Source of the DNA: Paragonimus skrjabini miyazakii
Taxonomy: Eukaryota > Platyhelminthes > Trematoda > Plagiorchiida > Troglotrematidae
Direction of reading: 5' to 3'
Assembly: GCA_014338405.1 (NCBI GenBank)
Contig: JTDE01000244.1
Coordinates: 70,696 to 134,695, forward strand
DNA length: 64,000 nt
The notes below the pieces were generated by a model. That model was not told the origin of the DNA and did not search any database. It saw only the letters and a program-made list of their open reading frames with translations. A program made the translations under genes and the position numbers. This document shows, one piece after another, positions 11,430 to 21,829 of the stretch. Position 1 is the first letter of the stretch; every line of letters starts with the position of its first letter.

Positions 11430-12850
11430 GAAAAAGAGATGCAACACTGCTGTAACTCCGGATCACTGTCCTGTTCTTACGCTAATTCATTCAAATCGAC
11501 GGTGTCATTTCGGTGTAGGCCACTTACAATAACTCTGAACAGGGCATCGGTGATGATGTTTTTATCTCCCGCGATATATTGCATGTCTGTTGTGAACTGG
11601 AAGATGTAGTCCAACCANNNNNNNNNNNNNNNNNNNNNNNNNNNNNNNNNNNNNNNNNNNNNNNNNNNNNNNNNNNNNNNNNNNNNNNNNNNNNNNNNNN
11701 NNNNNNNNNNNNNNNNNNNNNNNNNNNNNNNNNNNNNNNNNNNNNNNNNNNNNNNNNNNNNNNNNNNNNNNNNNNNNNNNNNNNNNNNNNNNNNNNNNNN
11801 NNNNNNNNNNNNNNNNNNNNNNNNNNNNNNNNNNNNNNNNNNNNNNNNNNNNNNNNNNNNNNNNNNNNNNNNNNNNNNNNNNNNNNNNNNNNNNNNNNNN
11901 NNNNNNNNNNNNNNNNNNNNNNNNNNNNNNNNNNNNNNNNNNNNNNNNNNNNNNNNNNNNNNNNNNNNNNNNNNNNNNNNNNNNNNNNNNNNNNNNNNNN
12001 NNNNNNNNNNNNNNNNNNNNNNNNNNNNNNNNCAAGGTGCTTGGGGTTATCGTTTAACAAATCTGTAAGAGGTTTGAACAACTCTGAACGGTGCGGGATA
12101 AAATGACTAACTATCAACGATACCTAGAAACCGACGTTGGCTTTTCTGGGATTGTGATGGTTAATAGTTGTTGAGGGCGGCGATTTTTTCTAGTAGAGGC
12201 TCAATGCCGTCACGGTTGATTCGGTGCTCAAAAAAAAACTGTTGCTTCCATACCAAAAACACACTTCATTGAGTTAAGGGGTATGCCACATTGATGGAAA
12301 CGTTCAAAACTGTAAGGAGGTGTGACTGGTGTTGATCTGCGTTTTTGTTCGCCTCGGGAATGTTGTTGACTCAAAGTGTAGGCCACAGAGGACTTGGTTC
12401 ATCAACCTCTGAAAAGTCCGAGCTGCATTTCCCAAACGAAATGGCACGCGGACAACTTCATACATTTCAAATCGTGGTAGTGATTACTGTCTTTGCTGCG
12501 TCTTTTGGGACCACGGGAATCTGATGCCTAAACCAAGTCAAGCTTTGAGAAAATGGTCATATCGTGTAAATCAATAATAAAATCGTGAATATGGGGAGTT
12601 GGGTACCTGTCAGGGACAGTGGCATTGTTTAAAGCGCGATAATCACTACACGGACGCCAGTCGCCGGGTGAAGTTTTAGGTACCATATGCAAGGGTGACG
12701 CCCGGGGACTGCTAGATTGCTGGATGCTGCCGAGCCGTAGAAGATTATGGAATTCAGCTATGGCGATTTTGAGTTTCTCTGGTGGTAACCGACGGGGGCG
12801 AGCGACTGTAGGTGGTCCTTTGATGGTAATGCGGTGGGAAAACTGTTGTG
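11430..12850 (-). pseudogene. Gypsy reverse transcriptase and RNase H, gap inside
   Basis: From 12840 the minus strand stays open through ARPRRLPPEKLKIAIAEF, then SPRASPLHMVPKTSPGDWRP, then CSDYRALNNATVPDRYPTP, which are the fingers and palm entry of a Gypsy RT. The thumb appears at 12230-12040 as EHRINRDGIEPLLEKIAAL, then HFIPHRSELFKPLTDLL after a frame change. The YxDD active site would lie between, in the frameshifted stretch 12250-12600, where I could not confirm it. On the far side of the gap, 11617-11480 reads FTTDMQYIAGDKNIITDALF, the C-terminal RNase H tether. Translations across the N run are artefacts. Confidence 0.85.
11618..12032. other. Assembly gap (415 N)
   Basis: An unbroken run of N. 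It lies inside the Gypsy RT-RNase H region, consistent with an assembler failing on a repeat; the true length is unknown. Confidence 1.
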
Positions 12851-13399
12851 CTGTCCAACAGTTTCCGACTCCTTACATCTGCCACGAGTCAAAAGGAGAT
12901 GGGAAAATTGACGCCAACAATTTGGTGCTGTACGTTTAACATTAATGTGAGTATTCGTGGTTGTGCGTGCGATGAAATAATGCCAAAATGTCCAGACTTA
13001 GACAGGAGAACGATTTGGGTTCTCAACCGAAATCTGGCTCAAAAGCCTGTACCGCAAGGCAGCGGATGGGTTGCAATATTTGTATTTTTTCCGGAATAAG
13101 AGACCAACCTTTCAACCCCCATCCTGGAGAACCAGGAGACTGGCTTGTCAGACCTCTACCTATTAGCCTGCCGAGCGTGAGTGACTGTTGATGTGGTGGC
13201 CACACCATCCAGTTTTGCCCAGTAGGTCATCGAGATGCGCAAGCCGTCACACCAGTCTCGTTGCTGCCTATGATGATGGTGATGATGCAGTACGTTTGTA
13301 ACGGTTAAGGTCCAGTGGAATTATCGACTGAGGCTGAGGTCGAGAATGGGTTGTTTCTCTCCGTAGGTCTGTATGACGGTGCGGTTAACGGCCTGTAGG

Positions 13400-13545
13400 G
13401 TATACTACACCGGTTTGAGGTTTTGTTTGTCACCAGTAGGTGGAGTAACACTAATCTCAGCACCCGTGTCAATGAAGAAATTAACGGACGTTGAACCGTC
13501 GAAGACGTAAAACAGACGACTTAAGTACGGGTCAGTGACAGCCGT
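13400..13545 (-). pseudogene. Gypsy aspartic protease
   Basis: The minus strand at about 13490-13440 reads FFIDTGAEISVTPP, an intact DTG aspartic-protease signature. Unlike the protease at the left edge of the window, the catalytic triad here is preserved. It lies between gag and the RT of the same element. The rest of the domain is open only in parts. Confidence 0.8.
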
Positions 13546-13574
13546 CACCATTGCTGACTAGTCTGATCGTTTCT

Positions 13575-14105
13575 TGTCAGGGTTTGACCATTCTGAAAAA
13601 AAAAACAAGGCTGGTTGCATCGACGAGCACGGGTATCAGACCGACGGTATTAATAGCACACACTCCTATCGAACTGTCGTATGCGTGACTTACTTCGTGA
13701 TGGAGACTTTGAGCGTGCTGGTGGCCGTTTGCGTGATAGCTGCAAGGACGTTTATGAAAACTGATCTTTCAGGTTTGAAACGTCTTGTTGGAGGTTGTCG
13801 CGGCTGCAAGACGCTTGCAATTGGGCTACTTGCTGAAGAGCATAATTGTGATGCACCCGCTTAGCCAGCTCTGCTTGTTTAGTCAACGGTGTGTTCTTCC
13901 CTAAAGCGGCTAATGTGTGACGAAACTCGCGTGGGAGGTCCTGAATTCACAACTCGTTCGTTGACAGTCTGCTTGTTTGACAACTGAGTCATGTGACGAG
14001 GTAATTGTGGGAAGTGTGATCCTCCGAATAAACGCCCGAAAGAAGCTTGCGGAGGTTATCTTCGTCAAAAACTGCCGTCCTGTTTATAATGGTCAATTTG
14101 ATGAC
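13575..14105 (-). pseudogene. Gypsy gag
   Basis: Recognised from FDEDNLRKLLSG (about 14075-14040), then DLPREFRHTLAALGKNTPL and LAKRVHHNYALQQVAQLQ, followed by a serine/arginine-rich stretch near 13700-13640. This is the usual flatworm Gypsy gag layout: capsid-like helices, then an R/S-rich nucleic-acid-binding tail. Stops interrupt it. It is 5' to the protease of the same element. Confidence 0.7.
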
Positions 14106-14119
14106 CATTGTAGGGGGTT

Positions 14120-14861
14120 CTCAGCTGGACGTTCATAAATTACATCCACAACCTCATGAAAGGAATCAACAAGTTCGTGAATACAAACTCGCCACTGACT
14201 TTGACAGATAGCCATGTTAGTGAGCGTTTCCATCCAGCTGTGGACATGGTGGCGGCATTTGCCAACTTTTCGCGGTGGAAAGTTCAGGGCTTTCATAACC
14301 GATTACCACGTCACCGCCTGGCAGCCTTGTATTTTCCGTACCTACCAGCAGCCACACGTCATTCACATGCCATGCGGCAGACTGTTCCGCTGCATATCGA
14401 GTACATGGTCCAACCAGCAAAGATAACGTTTTCATCACCTCGGTTGTCAGTCGCGAAGTTGCATATTTCTAAAATACGCGCCAACGGACGGTCGCGTTGC
14501 TCACACGACCAACCCATTTGATACAGACTTACTGGTGGAGACAACGGTGGTCGAATACCGAAAGTACATGTACGGCTTCCGTACAAATGGGCCAAGCCTC
14601 TGATCCGTAGAGCAAAACTGTCTGCACGGATGCACTGTGGATTCCGCCCTTAATCAACCACTGGACGTCTTTGTGACACTACAAGTGACGGAGGTTGGCG
14701 AGTGCACTACGTGCTGTCACTATCCCTGTAGATATATCGTCAACGATATTACAAACTGACGAAATGACAATGCCCAGGTAGGTGAAGCGATCGAAAGTCT
14801 TTAGCGGCATGCGTACAATGACAAAGACTGGGTCATTGCCCGCCAAGTCTTGTAACAACAC
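14120..14861 (-). pseudogene. RTE-type LINE, C-terminal part
   Basis: The minus strand reads MLLQDLAGNDPVFVI at its start, then FDRFTYLGIVISSV and DISTGIVTARSALANLRHL, then LLYGSEAWPICTEAVHVLSV with FDHRCLHQ, then GRVSNATVRWRVF. It ends with SWMETLTNMAICQSQWRV at about 14230-14180. This is the post-catalytic region of RTE-like reverse transcriptases, where the block YLGS-h-s, then LLYG-ETW and FDHRCLR is standard. There are several frameshifts. The matching part of a second copy lies on the opposite strand just to the right. Confidence 0.75.
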
Positions 14862-14874
14862 TACACCTTGAGGT

Positions 14875-15840
14875 TACGAAGAGCATACCATACAGACCAG
14901 TCCCATCCTCTGACTGCTTCACTATGGTCTGCTTGTTTGCTGCAGAAGGCGTTAGTAAAACAGTGTCGTTCGCATACTGGATATCAGTGTCTGTGGCATT
15001 CACGAGATGCCGGCGTGGACTTCCTATCTGGTGGAAGACTAATTAATCTTGATTATGCTAACGACAAAGTGTTGCTGTTTGACAACTTTCAAGCAGCACA
15101 AACAACGTTATACACCGTTTTGCGTTCTTCTAAATACTTCGGAATGCGCTTTGTGGCTTCCAGTTCGCAAAGTGCTCCTGCAAGATTGCTATGACTACTT
15201 AGATTTAATGTTAGATAATGAAGTAATGGAGGATGTTAGGAAGTTACATCAGCGGCGGCGGAGGTATAGGGAGTGAAATAGAAGCGCGTATCTCTGAGGC
15301 TTGAGTGTTATTCACCAATCTGGGTCACTTCTGGCGACAGAAGTATCTCTCTGAGGCTCAAAGGTCGCTTTTATAATGCAACAGTATTACTACACGGCAT
15401 CGAAACATGGCCACTGAGGGTAGAAGACGTTAACCCTCTTCTGGTATTTGACCACCGATGTCTGCGTTCGATAGATCGTATCGGGTGACACCGGCGAGTA
15501 AGCAACAAAAAGGTTAGGAGGCGTGTATTTAGTAATGATTGTCAAATGCTCTCTCTTGTTCAATCCTAACATTTGCACAGATCTAGATGGTTAGGTCACA
15601 TACTAAGGATGCCAGTTAGTCGTCTGCCACATCGGACACTCTTTGCCGACGCTGTGGTCGATTGGCGTAAGGTGCGGGGTGGACAGATGATGATCAGGTG
15701 TAGGGAAATGAAATCGTTCACTAGGGGGTTGACCACTGTAGATCGGGTTCGTCTGTCGGGCTGGGCACCTTGTGACTCACACAGTCGGTGGCTGGAGACA
15801 TTAGGTGAGGTGGCGGTGTATCAGGCTCACTCTGTCATAT
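14875..15840 (+). pseudogene. RTE-type LINE, RT active site to C-terminus
   Basis: The plus strand reads SRDAGVDFLSGGRLINLDYANDKVLLF; its YAND is a damaged YADD reverse-transcriptase active site (first catalytic aspartate changed to asparagine). It continues KYFGMRFV, KVLLQDC, then TNLGHFWRQKYLSLRLKG, ETWPLRVEDVNPLLVFDHRC, RWLGHILRMPVSRLPHRTLF and RLSGWAPCDSHSRWLETLGE. The order is that of RTE elements but the frame shifts repeatedly. It begins only about 15 bp from the opposite-strand copy, so the two are head to head. Confidence 0.8.
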
Positions 15841-15844
15841 GAAA

Positions 15845-16330
15845 CGAAGGGGTGCGGTCAGTTCAGACAACAATCTCTCACCACCAACTGTGAAGGGAGC
15901 GCTAGAAAGAGAGTCCTGACCTTAGGCTTTGTTATATATTTCAACATTTTGGGCTTCGGTTTTCCACGGAGGACCGTCGGAGATGTCATAGCTAACCACT
16001 GTCTTTATCATCCACAAGTCGAACTGTTCCTCAGAGTGCTCAATTCACCCGTTAAGTCGCCATAACAGTTTATACACTCGTGAACCATCTTCCTCACATA
16101 CTCCCTCGTTGTCGACGGCCAGTGCAACCATGAACCAACAACAACCTCCGGGTATTCCCTGGCAAAAATGTTCCTTGCGTCTCTTTGGCTTGTTCGGAGA
16201 AGTAAGCCTCACGGTCTTTACGCAGGCTCTTCGTCACTTTGTGTCTCAGTTCACGAGTCTTTCTGGTTTTAGGAGTCATCCTCTTCCTCCTCCTCATCAT
16301 AGACAACAACACATCAGTGGTTCTCACTGA
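15845..16330 (-). pseudogene. RTE-type LINE, endonuclease-RT linker
   Basis: The minus frame 16327-16094 contains TRELRHKVTKSLRKDREAY followed by FSEQAKETQGTFLPGNTRRL and a lysine/arginine-rich C-terminus, matching the linker between endonuclease and RT in RTE elements (a RSLRKDRE block, then AGNARQLF). It may be the upstream part of the same minus element whose C-terminus lies at 14120-14861, with the plus-strand fragment inserted between; the RT fingers and palm are missing. Confidence 0.6.
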
Positions 16331-17962
16331 TGCTCAACTCCCACACAACCGTGATGAAATGCAATCTCCACAGAAAGATAGACGATAAAAGAGTAGCAAG
16401 GGAAGGGACCTAACTACTGAAAACAGGTTCATATGTATTCAGACATTCAGCACTAAGTTGCATACACCTTACAAACAAAACTGAGTTATGAGTGAATATA
16501 AGGCGTCATCACCAAGACAGCTTCCTTACGGCTTTCACTGCCCCGCGTCATTAAGTGCACTCACTTCACAGACAACCCGGATAAACAACGACAGCATTCA
16601 CGCCATTGGACCCAATCAGTCGTTGTCTCGCCTAACATACATAAGCGATACCTGTCAAGCCTGTGTAGCACTGTTTTGGCTCTAACAGCTTGTTAGCTGT
16701 TTTTTTCGTGGTTAAGGGTTACTTTTTCCCTCATCGTTGTATGTCAGTCGGGCATAGGTGCGCGCTTCTGATTTACTGCTGTCTTGGATGATGATGATGA
16801 CTATGTTTCATGTGAACTGAAGATGGCGCCTAAAATCTCGTGAAGTTGATTTCAGATGAGACCTAACTGTGAAAAGTCAGTGCTTCGGCTGGATTCTAAC
16901 CAGCGACAGAAACACCATGCCTCAACGCGGCAAGCGCTTACAAGGGTTTGCATTTTGAACCGGCATTGTAGAAATATCACCAGAGTTGATTTTCAGCTGT
17001 CGGATTCTGCTCAGTGGATATTAACTTAACCTCTGGATAATAGCATTGAACGAGTGTTTCAGATTCACGGTCGGAAACGTCGTGTGAACTTGTCTTAGTC
17101 GTGTTGTACCATCTATGGGTGACTGGTGTTTTGTAAGCGTGAGTTGACATGTTGAAACCAGTTCATAAACAACACCAACGTGTTTTTGGAATAAATGAAT
17201 CTGCTGACTTGCTTTCACAGATTTTAACTCTGTTTCTCCTGCCGTGTACTTTTCATACAACGGGCAATATTGATGACAGCGGTCATTTGTGCTCAGCGTA
17301 TGACTTTTATTCAAGCGATGATGGCTTTAGCATCCTGGCAAGTATTCATTTATGTTTATGCCAGCCTATTATTTTTTGTCCTCCAAGAATGGTCTTCTGT
17401 AGAATATGTGACTGACAATGTGTACTGGCGTTAATCACACTCAGTTTCGAGGGTAGCTTTTCTACATCCATATGTAGTTCGTTTAATGTTTTGGGGCACT
17501 GCGATTCCCGAATTGGTCGTCAACCGCAGTGACACAAATATAGATATAGAAGTTCGTCTGATGTCGCCATGGTTGAAATGAACGAACTGTACCATCGTCT
17601 CATTGGCCGGATATTGGTGCATATCAAGAGTTAAGAAATGGAATGACAAGTTGTTCGTATATCTTGGGTTGGTAGCCCAAGGCAAGGTCATGGAAGTTCA
17701 TAATCATTGTCTGTTCGTTTATGATTATGTTGGCACTGGAGCTTCCATTTTACTGACATTCATACAATCAAAAACAGTATCCACAGTTCGAGTCCATCGT
17801 TTTAATTCAGGAAGTGATCTTTTCGCGGTGAAAGCTAGAATATAACAGTAAGCCTGAACTGACACGCAGAAGGCACGTCAATTTAATTATTGAAGGACAT
17901 ACGTACATTTTTTAAAGGGCAGCGTATTCTCCTCCGTGATGTCTCAGTTGGTTACATCAAAC
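16331..17962. other. No gene recognised
   Basis: A short GAT microsatellite lies at about 16788-16799. Near 16890-16950, on minus, ggttagaatcc resembles a polymerase III B box with aagcgcttgcc upstream, possibly an old tRNA-derived repeat. Frames at 17021-17314 (-), 17431-17691 (-) and 17603-17845 (+) have no known motif. A missing upstream exon of the GATAD1-like gene could be here, but no C-x2-C zinc-finger exon was found. Confidence 0.4.
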
Positions 17963-17982
17963 TGTTTCGCTTTTCACTGTAG
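17963..17982 (+). promoter_or_regulatory. Possible splice or trans-splice acceptor
   Basis: A pyrimidine-rich tract ending in tgtag lies 77 bases upstream of the ATG at 18060. It could accept either an upstream exon or a flatworm spliced leader. The open frame continues upstream of the ATG back to the stop at 17937-17939, so either use is compatible. Confidence 0.35.
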
Positions 17983-18059
17983 AAACCACGTTCACTGAAG
18001 TTTCCAATTGTGAAGCCACGAATCCACGATCGAGTCGTCGGAAACGTTCCGAATTGGTG

Positions 18060-18675
18060 ATGGAACAAACCGATTTCGATCATAAAGCGCTCTATTCTTC
18101 CGGGGTGCGGAAGTCCCTCAGGGCCCGCGTTGCTGCACTCAAGCACAAATCACATAACATGAATGGCAATAAAAACGCCACTCCGAAAACACGTTCCCGT
18201 AAACACGTGCTCAAAAAACACGTAATTTTTTAATTACAACTTATTTTTTTCAATTTAGCCGTTGAAGTTGTGCCCGGCACCGCCACTTATTCGTTTGGAG
18301 CAGAGTGTGCGATATGGAGTGAGTTTTAATTACCATTCTTTTTATTTTTTAGGATACTCGCTACAATATTGGCGATATTGTTTCCGTTGTTGACATTGAA
18401 GGTGGCACGTACTACGCCCAAATACGAAGTATTTTTCTAGTTGCTTATCTATCTTGCAAGGTTTAGCAGTTGATGCCCTTGGAGACACCTCTTGCGTGTT
18501 AACATGGCTTATTCCTACCACCGATTTGACATCAGACACATTCCAACCGGAAAATTTCGTATTCGGCATGGAAGAAGATGTTTTACGTGATATAAATTGT
18601 TGCAGCCTTGTATGTCGATGTCCTGCAGATTACTTTCGCCCACTTGCCAGTCCGTATTCCATTCAGTCCTACTGA
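18060..18675 (+). CDS. GATAD1-like chromatin protein, 4 exons
   Basis: Exons 18060-18221, 18259-18318, 18353-18428 and 18461-18675 join in frame to 170 codons plus TGA. The C-terminal half aligns without gaps to animal GATAD1: RYNIGDIVSVVDIEGGTYYA and QIR, then TSCVLTWLIPTTDL, GMEEDVLRDI and RCPADYFRPLASPY. The basic linker before it (RKSLRARVAALKHKS, then SRKHVLKKHPLK) also aligns. Vertebrate GATAD1 is a nuclear protein of a complex associated with histone H3 trimethylated at lysine 4. The vertebrate N-terminal GATA-type zinc finger is not found here: either this form lacks it, or an upstream exon joins at 17982. The vertebrate C-terminal tail is also absent. The start is the ATG at 18060, preceded in frame by open sequence to 17940. 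Identity is strong; the true 5' end is uncertain. Confidence 0.85.
18222..18258 (+). other. Micro-intron 1 (37 nt)
   Basis: GT at 18222, AG at 18257-18258, AT-rich with a poly-T tract. Removing it keeps the GATAD1 frame (phase 0). Confidence 0.8.
18319..18352 (+). other. Micro-intron 2 (34 nt)
   Basis: Donor gtgagt and acceptor tttttag. Removal joins SVRYG to DTRYNIGD without a gap relative to vertebrate GATAD1 (phase 0). Confidence 0.85.
18429..18460 (+). other. Micro-intron 3 (32 nt)
   Basis: Donor gtattt, acceptor ttgcaag. It contains no full codon set in frame and shifts the frame from 2 to 1. Its removal gives exactly 20 residues from the IR to the end of TWLIPT, the same spacing as in human GATAD1. 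Without splicing the frame stops at 18464-18466. Confidence 0.9.
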
Positions 18676-21583
18676 CGACAGCACTCGTTAATTTGTTTCT
18701 CACACATTATTTTTGTAAATATTCATTGTGAATTGAATCACAATTTTACTCTGTACTCCAATTGTCTTGTTTCCTGTTTTTTTTTTTGTCGATCGTGTGA
18801 ACTGGGCATCATTTGGTTTTTGGTTGTACCCTCTGAAACTGCATAGAATGCCTCCACTGTACAAAGACTGTTCGTGACATTTTGTTGGCCGCGACGCGGA
18901 CTCGCACTGGATGATGATTTTCTTGGGGCTGAGTTGCTTTACAGATGCAATACGTGTAAGTATGGATCAAAACTGTGTTCTTAGTTCGAAACATGCACTC
19001 AAACCTGTGAACCAAACTTACTGGTCTTTTATCTTGATCCAAATCTCCGTTACTTAACGGTCCGGCGTTTTCCCTGCTGTATCCATGGTTTCATTAAATT
19101 TGATACGTATGCAAGTGCTCATCATGCATTGTCGATGCGTATCTCATTAATTCCATGTACTCTTTTTTTAATGAAGTTACACTCTTGAGAGCGTGGACAA
19201 CCAAGGTTTTGCCCCTTTCTAGTTGTGGAGGCGAGGGTGATGCTCGTTGGCTATAAGAGGCTAATTTTTGTGCGATAAGCTTTGGTTATAAAGGGGGTTC
19301 GTAGTCGCTTGGGTTGTAGTGGCGCAGTGGCTGTAGACTATCGCCAGGTGGTCTGCTGTATCTTTGTGTACGATCTTAAATGATTCGGTTAGATTAGTCG
19401 CTTAGCTAAGTGAAAATCTCACTTGGATTTAAGTTTTCCATTTCGGCTTCAACTATGTTTGACAACGTTCTATATTTTTCAATAATTGCTTTCTACGTTT
19501 AGCAGTGAATGTCCTGATGATCAATTCTGAAAGTGTTGCAGATCTCGCTGTTTCTGTTTTTAATTTACTACTGGAAGGGATGGGACAATGTTTTGGTTTT
19601 ATTTTGAATCTGAAACTCACATGGAATATGGACCAGTGGCTATTTCCAGGAATGGGAACAGTTACCATTAATTTGGTGCTCGATGGATGAATCTCAAACT
19701 GAACTTGTTAGTCTACCTGGTTGGTTACACACATGCACTTGCTGTGTCGTGACACGGTGCATGCACGAATGCATACCAAGTCTATTGAGTTCGTTTGTTC
19801 TGTCACCGATGAACAGCAGCTTGTGACGGACTAACTGCTACACTTCGATCGTGCTAAGTGCCTTGGCTGTCTGGCGGTTTTGTGAGCGGGAATACGGTAA
19901 CTTCTTAGACAATGAGAAAATTTTTATAACTGGTTTTGCTGACTAACCAGACGTTTAGAACTGATGAATTGTTGGCTAATCTCACTCCTGAACTCTCATG
20001 TGAGTTGGACGTGTTGACAGTCTGAGATGAACACGTCAGTCTTCTAACTTGAGAAATTGTGGAACCTGCGCACACACGAGGCTCCTAAGAATTCAGCATG
20101 CATGACGCAGTCCGACAGCATTAATTATACTGACGAGTTGTGGTTAACTCTTATGGGATGATGACTGACGTACTGTTAGTCGGCCTCTTATTTGCCCGGA
20201 TTATCGTCATCATTTTTCCAGGCATGACAGCGCTCGGTTTACGTCGAATGAAGAGACCGGGTAGATTTTTCTATCTGGTGGCCGGTGGGTTGACCAGACG
20301 TATGGCCATATCGAGATGGATATTAACAGGACCACTGTCAATGGTTAGCTAGCCAGAATTTGTTTATACCTTCTCTATGAAGACGCAACCCGGTGAAAAA
20401 TGCACCTCGTTGCTCGTGTACACTGAATGTCACCGTATGACCAATGTTCTCATACACCCAACTGGGGAGATCAACGCGCTCGTTCTAGCACAAACGATAA
20501 GTTAAAAAATTAGGTAAAGTGACAGACGGTCAAGGCTAAGTTTGTGCTGTTCGTATGACGATATCAGACACACTCTAATTTAAGTTAAAGAGCTGAAATT
20601 CATTCATTGGTGAGTAAACTGAGAATACAGTTCCCTCAAGCATAACGAGGCAGTTGGAGTCGTGTCATGCATACGTAACATGCATGCGTGCTGCGTAACA
20701 TGCAGCACGGGTTTGTGAGTTTACATCTCACGCCAGACGAATTAAGTTATCTGCACGTCGGTACAAAGGAAAGATACGAGGGATTGGCTTGCTGCTGCGC
20801 AGTGAAAATTTGGATATTGATAGACTAGTTGAACACGTCTCCCCAAACTTGCGGTATATTAATACCTGAAATGTTATCTAGATCGGTCGAGCTCCTAAAC
20901 ATTTGGCACTTTAACTTTGAAGAAGGGCAAAATAACCAGTTACGTCAAAAGTATTTGATAGAAAGGACGTTTGTTGGCGTGTACTATGCACAAGACGGAC
21001 ACAGGCTTGAAAAATTGCACAGGTTAAACATGGAATCTAGTTTGACGAACTGCTGTGTAATGAACACTCTTTTGCTTCTTGTTATGCTTAGCTAGTTCGT
21101 TTAACAGTGTTGTTGGTAGGTGGTTTTTACCTGTCTCAATGAAACGCCCATGTTTAAATCTATTAACGGGGCGTTAAGTACCTGGGTGCTGAAACAATCG
21201 GTGTCCGTGTGTTATTTCTCCGTTGTTGTGTTGTTTTTCTTTAAGTCACCTCCTAGATACTGACACTTGGTCGTAGCGCTCAGCATTCAAATAGAAAATC
21301 TGACTGGCCCCCTTAGGCTAGGAATGATGAACTGAAACGTTTCTCCTGTTACATCTTGACTGGTACAACGAAGTCGCTGTTTGCATTTTTGTGGTAGGAT
21401 GCTGAATTATGAGACAGACCGTCTGAACGCCACCCACATGCGATCATGACCAAACTGATAGGTATGTTTTCGATCATGCTTAATGTGAGTTCAGCAGAGT
21501 AGTGCCCAAGACGCGCTGGTCTCGTGTAGTACGGGGCCTGGAGTTCATCTTCAAGTTTGGGCTTGACTGAGCTCTGATAAGAG
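18676..21583. other. GATAD1 3' flank, no further gene recognised
   Basis: No canonical AATAAA was seen within 400 bases of the stop. Open frames at 19505-19690 (+, with an acceptor-like tttag before it), 20140-20352 (+) and 20829-21095 (+) carry no motif I know. The stretch 19.7-20.8 kb contains several short direct and inverted repeats. Confidence 0.4.
20687..20709. repeat. Perfect 8-bp hairpin
   Basis: cgtgctgc and gcagcacg flank a 7-base loop gtaacat. The loop word cgtaacatgca also occurs immediately to the left, so the hairpin may have arisen by local duplication. Confidence 0.6.
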
Positions 21584-21829
21584 CTAAACTCGGATCTGTG
21601 TTGCACTTTCAAAGTGGGTTGACAGAGAATTCGCTGAGGGCGAGAACAAAATGCAGCCTTTTGGTAGCAATCTTTCAGTCTCCTCTTCGAGCTGTTCACA
21701 ATCCACATTGATAGTAAGTTTTTGTTGCCAGATCCCTTTATTCATGTATGCATCATATTCAAGTGGAAGGGGATTACGAATAACTACACACACTACATTG
21801 ATACTGTCTAAGAGTTCCGCAGGGGTTTC
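21584..21829 (-). CDS. Possible exon, unknown protein
   Basis: The minus strand is open from 21829, directly after an AG, to a stop at 21584. It starts ETPAELLDSINVVCVVIRNP and contains an acidic, helix-like stretch, VDCEQLEEETERLLPKG. A stop (TAG) lies immediately upstream and overlaps the presumed acceptor, which suits an exon start. The pyrimidine tract is weak and no strong donor was found. Amino-acid use looks protein-like. I do not recognise the family. Confidence 0.3.
   Translation of the reverse strand, partial: ETPAELLDSINVVCVVIRNPLPLEYDAYMNKGIWQQKLTINVDCEQLEEETERLLPKGCILFSPSANSLSTHFESATQIRV

Larger units (their letters stand above)
10560..14105 (-). mobile_element. Ty3/Gypsy retrotransposon, decayed, with assembly gap
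   Basis: All Gypsy domains occur in the expected order on the minus strand: gag (14105-13575), protease (13545-13400), reverse transcriptase (12850-12040), RNase H end (11617-11480) and integrase (11425-10600). That integrase follows RT-RNase H identifies Ty3/Gypsy rather than copia. The 415-base gap replaces the end of RT and most of RNase H. No flanking LTR pair was identified at either end. Frameshifts are present in every domain, but the protease-to-RT part is rather well kept. Confidence 0.85.

Noticed and set aside
11524..12117. Long open frames of about 157-197 codons across the N run, on both strands
   Set aside because: They consist mostly of X from the gap; only the short ends carry real sequence, which belongs to the minus-strand Gypsy.
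14156..14521. 121-codon plus frame
   Set aside because: It is the shadow of the minus-strand RTE fragment, whose motifs are clear.
17149..17415. Possible zinc-finger exon of the GATAD1-like gene
   Set aside because: The stretch has scattered cysteines but not C-x2-C pairs with the right spacing, and the conserved tryptophan is missing.
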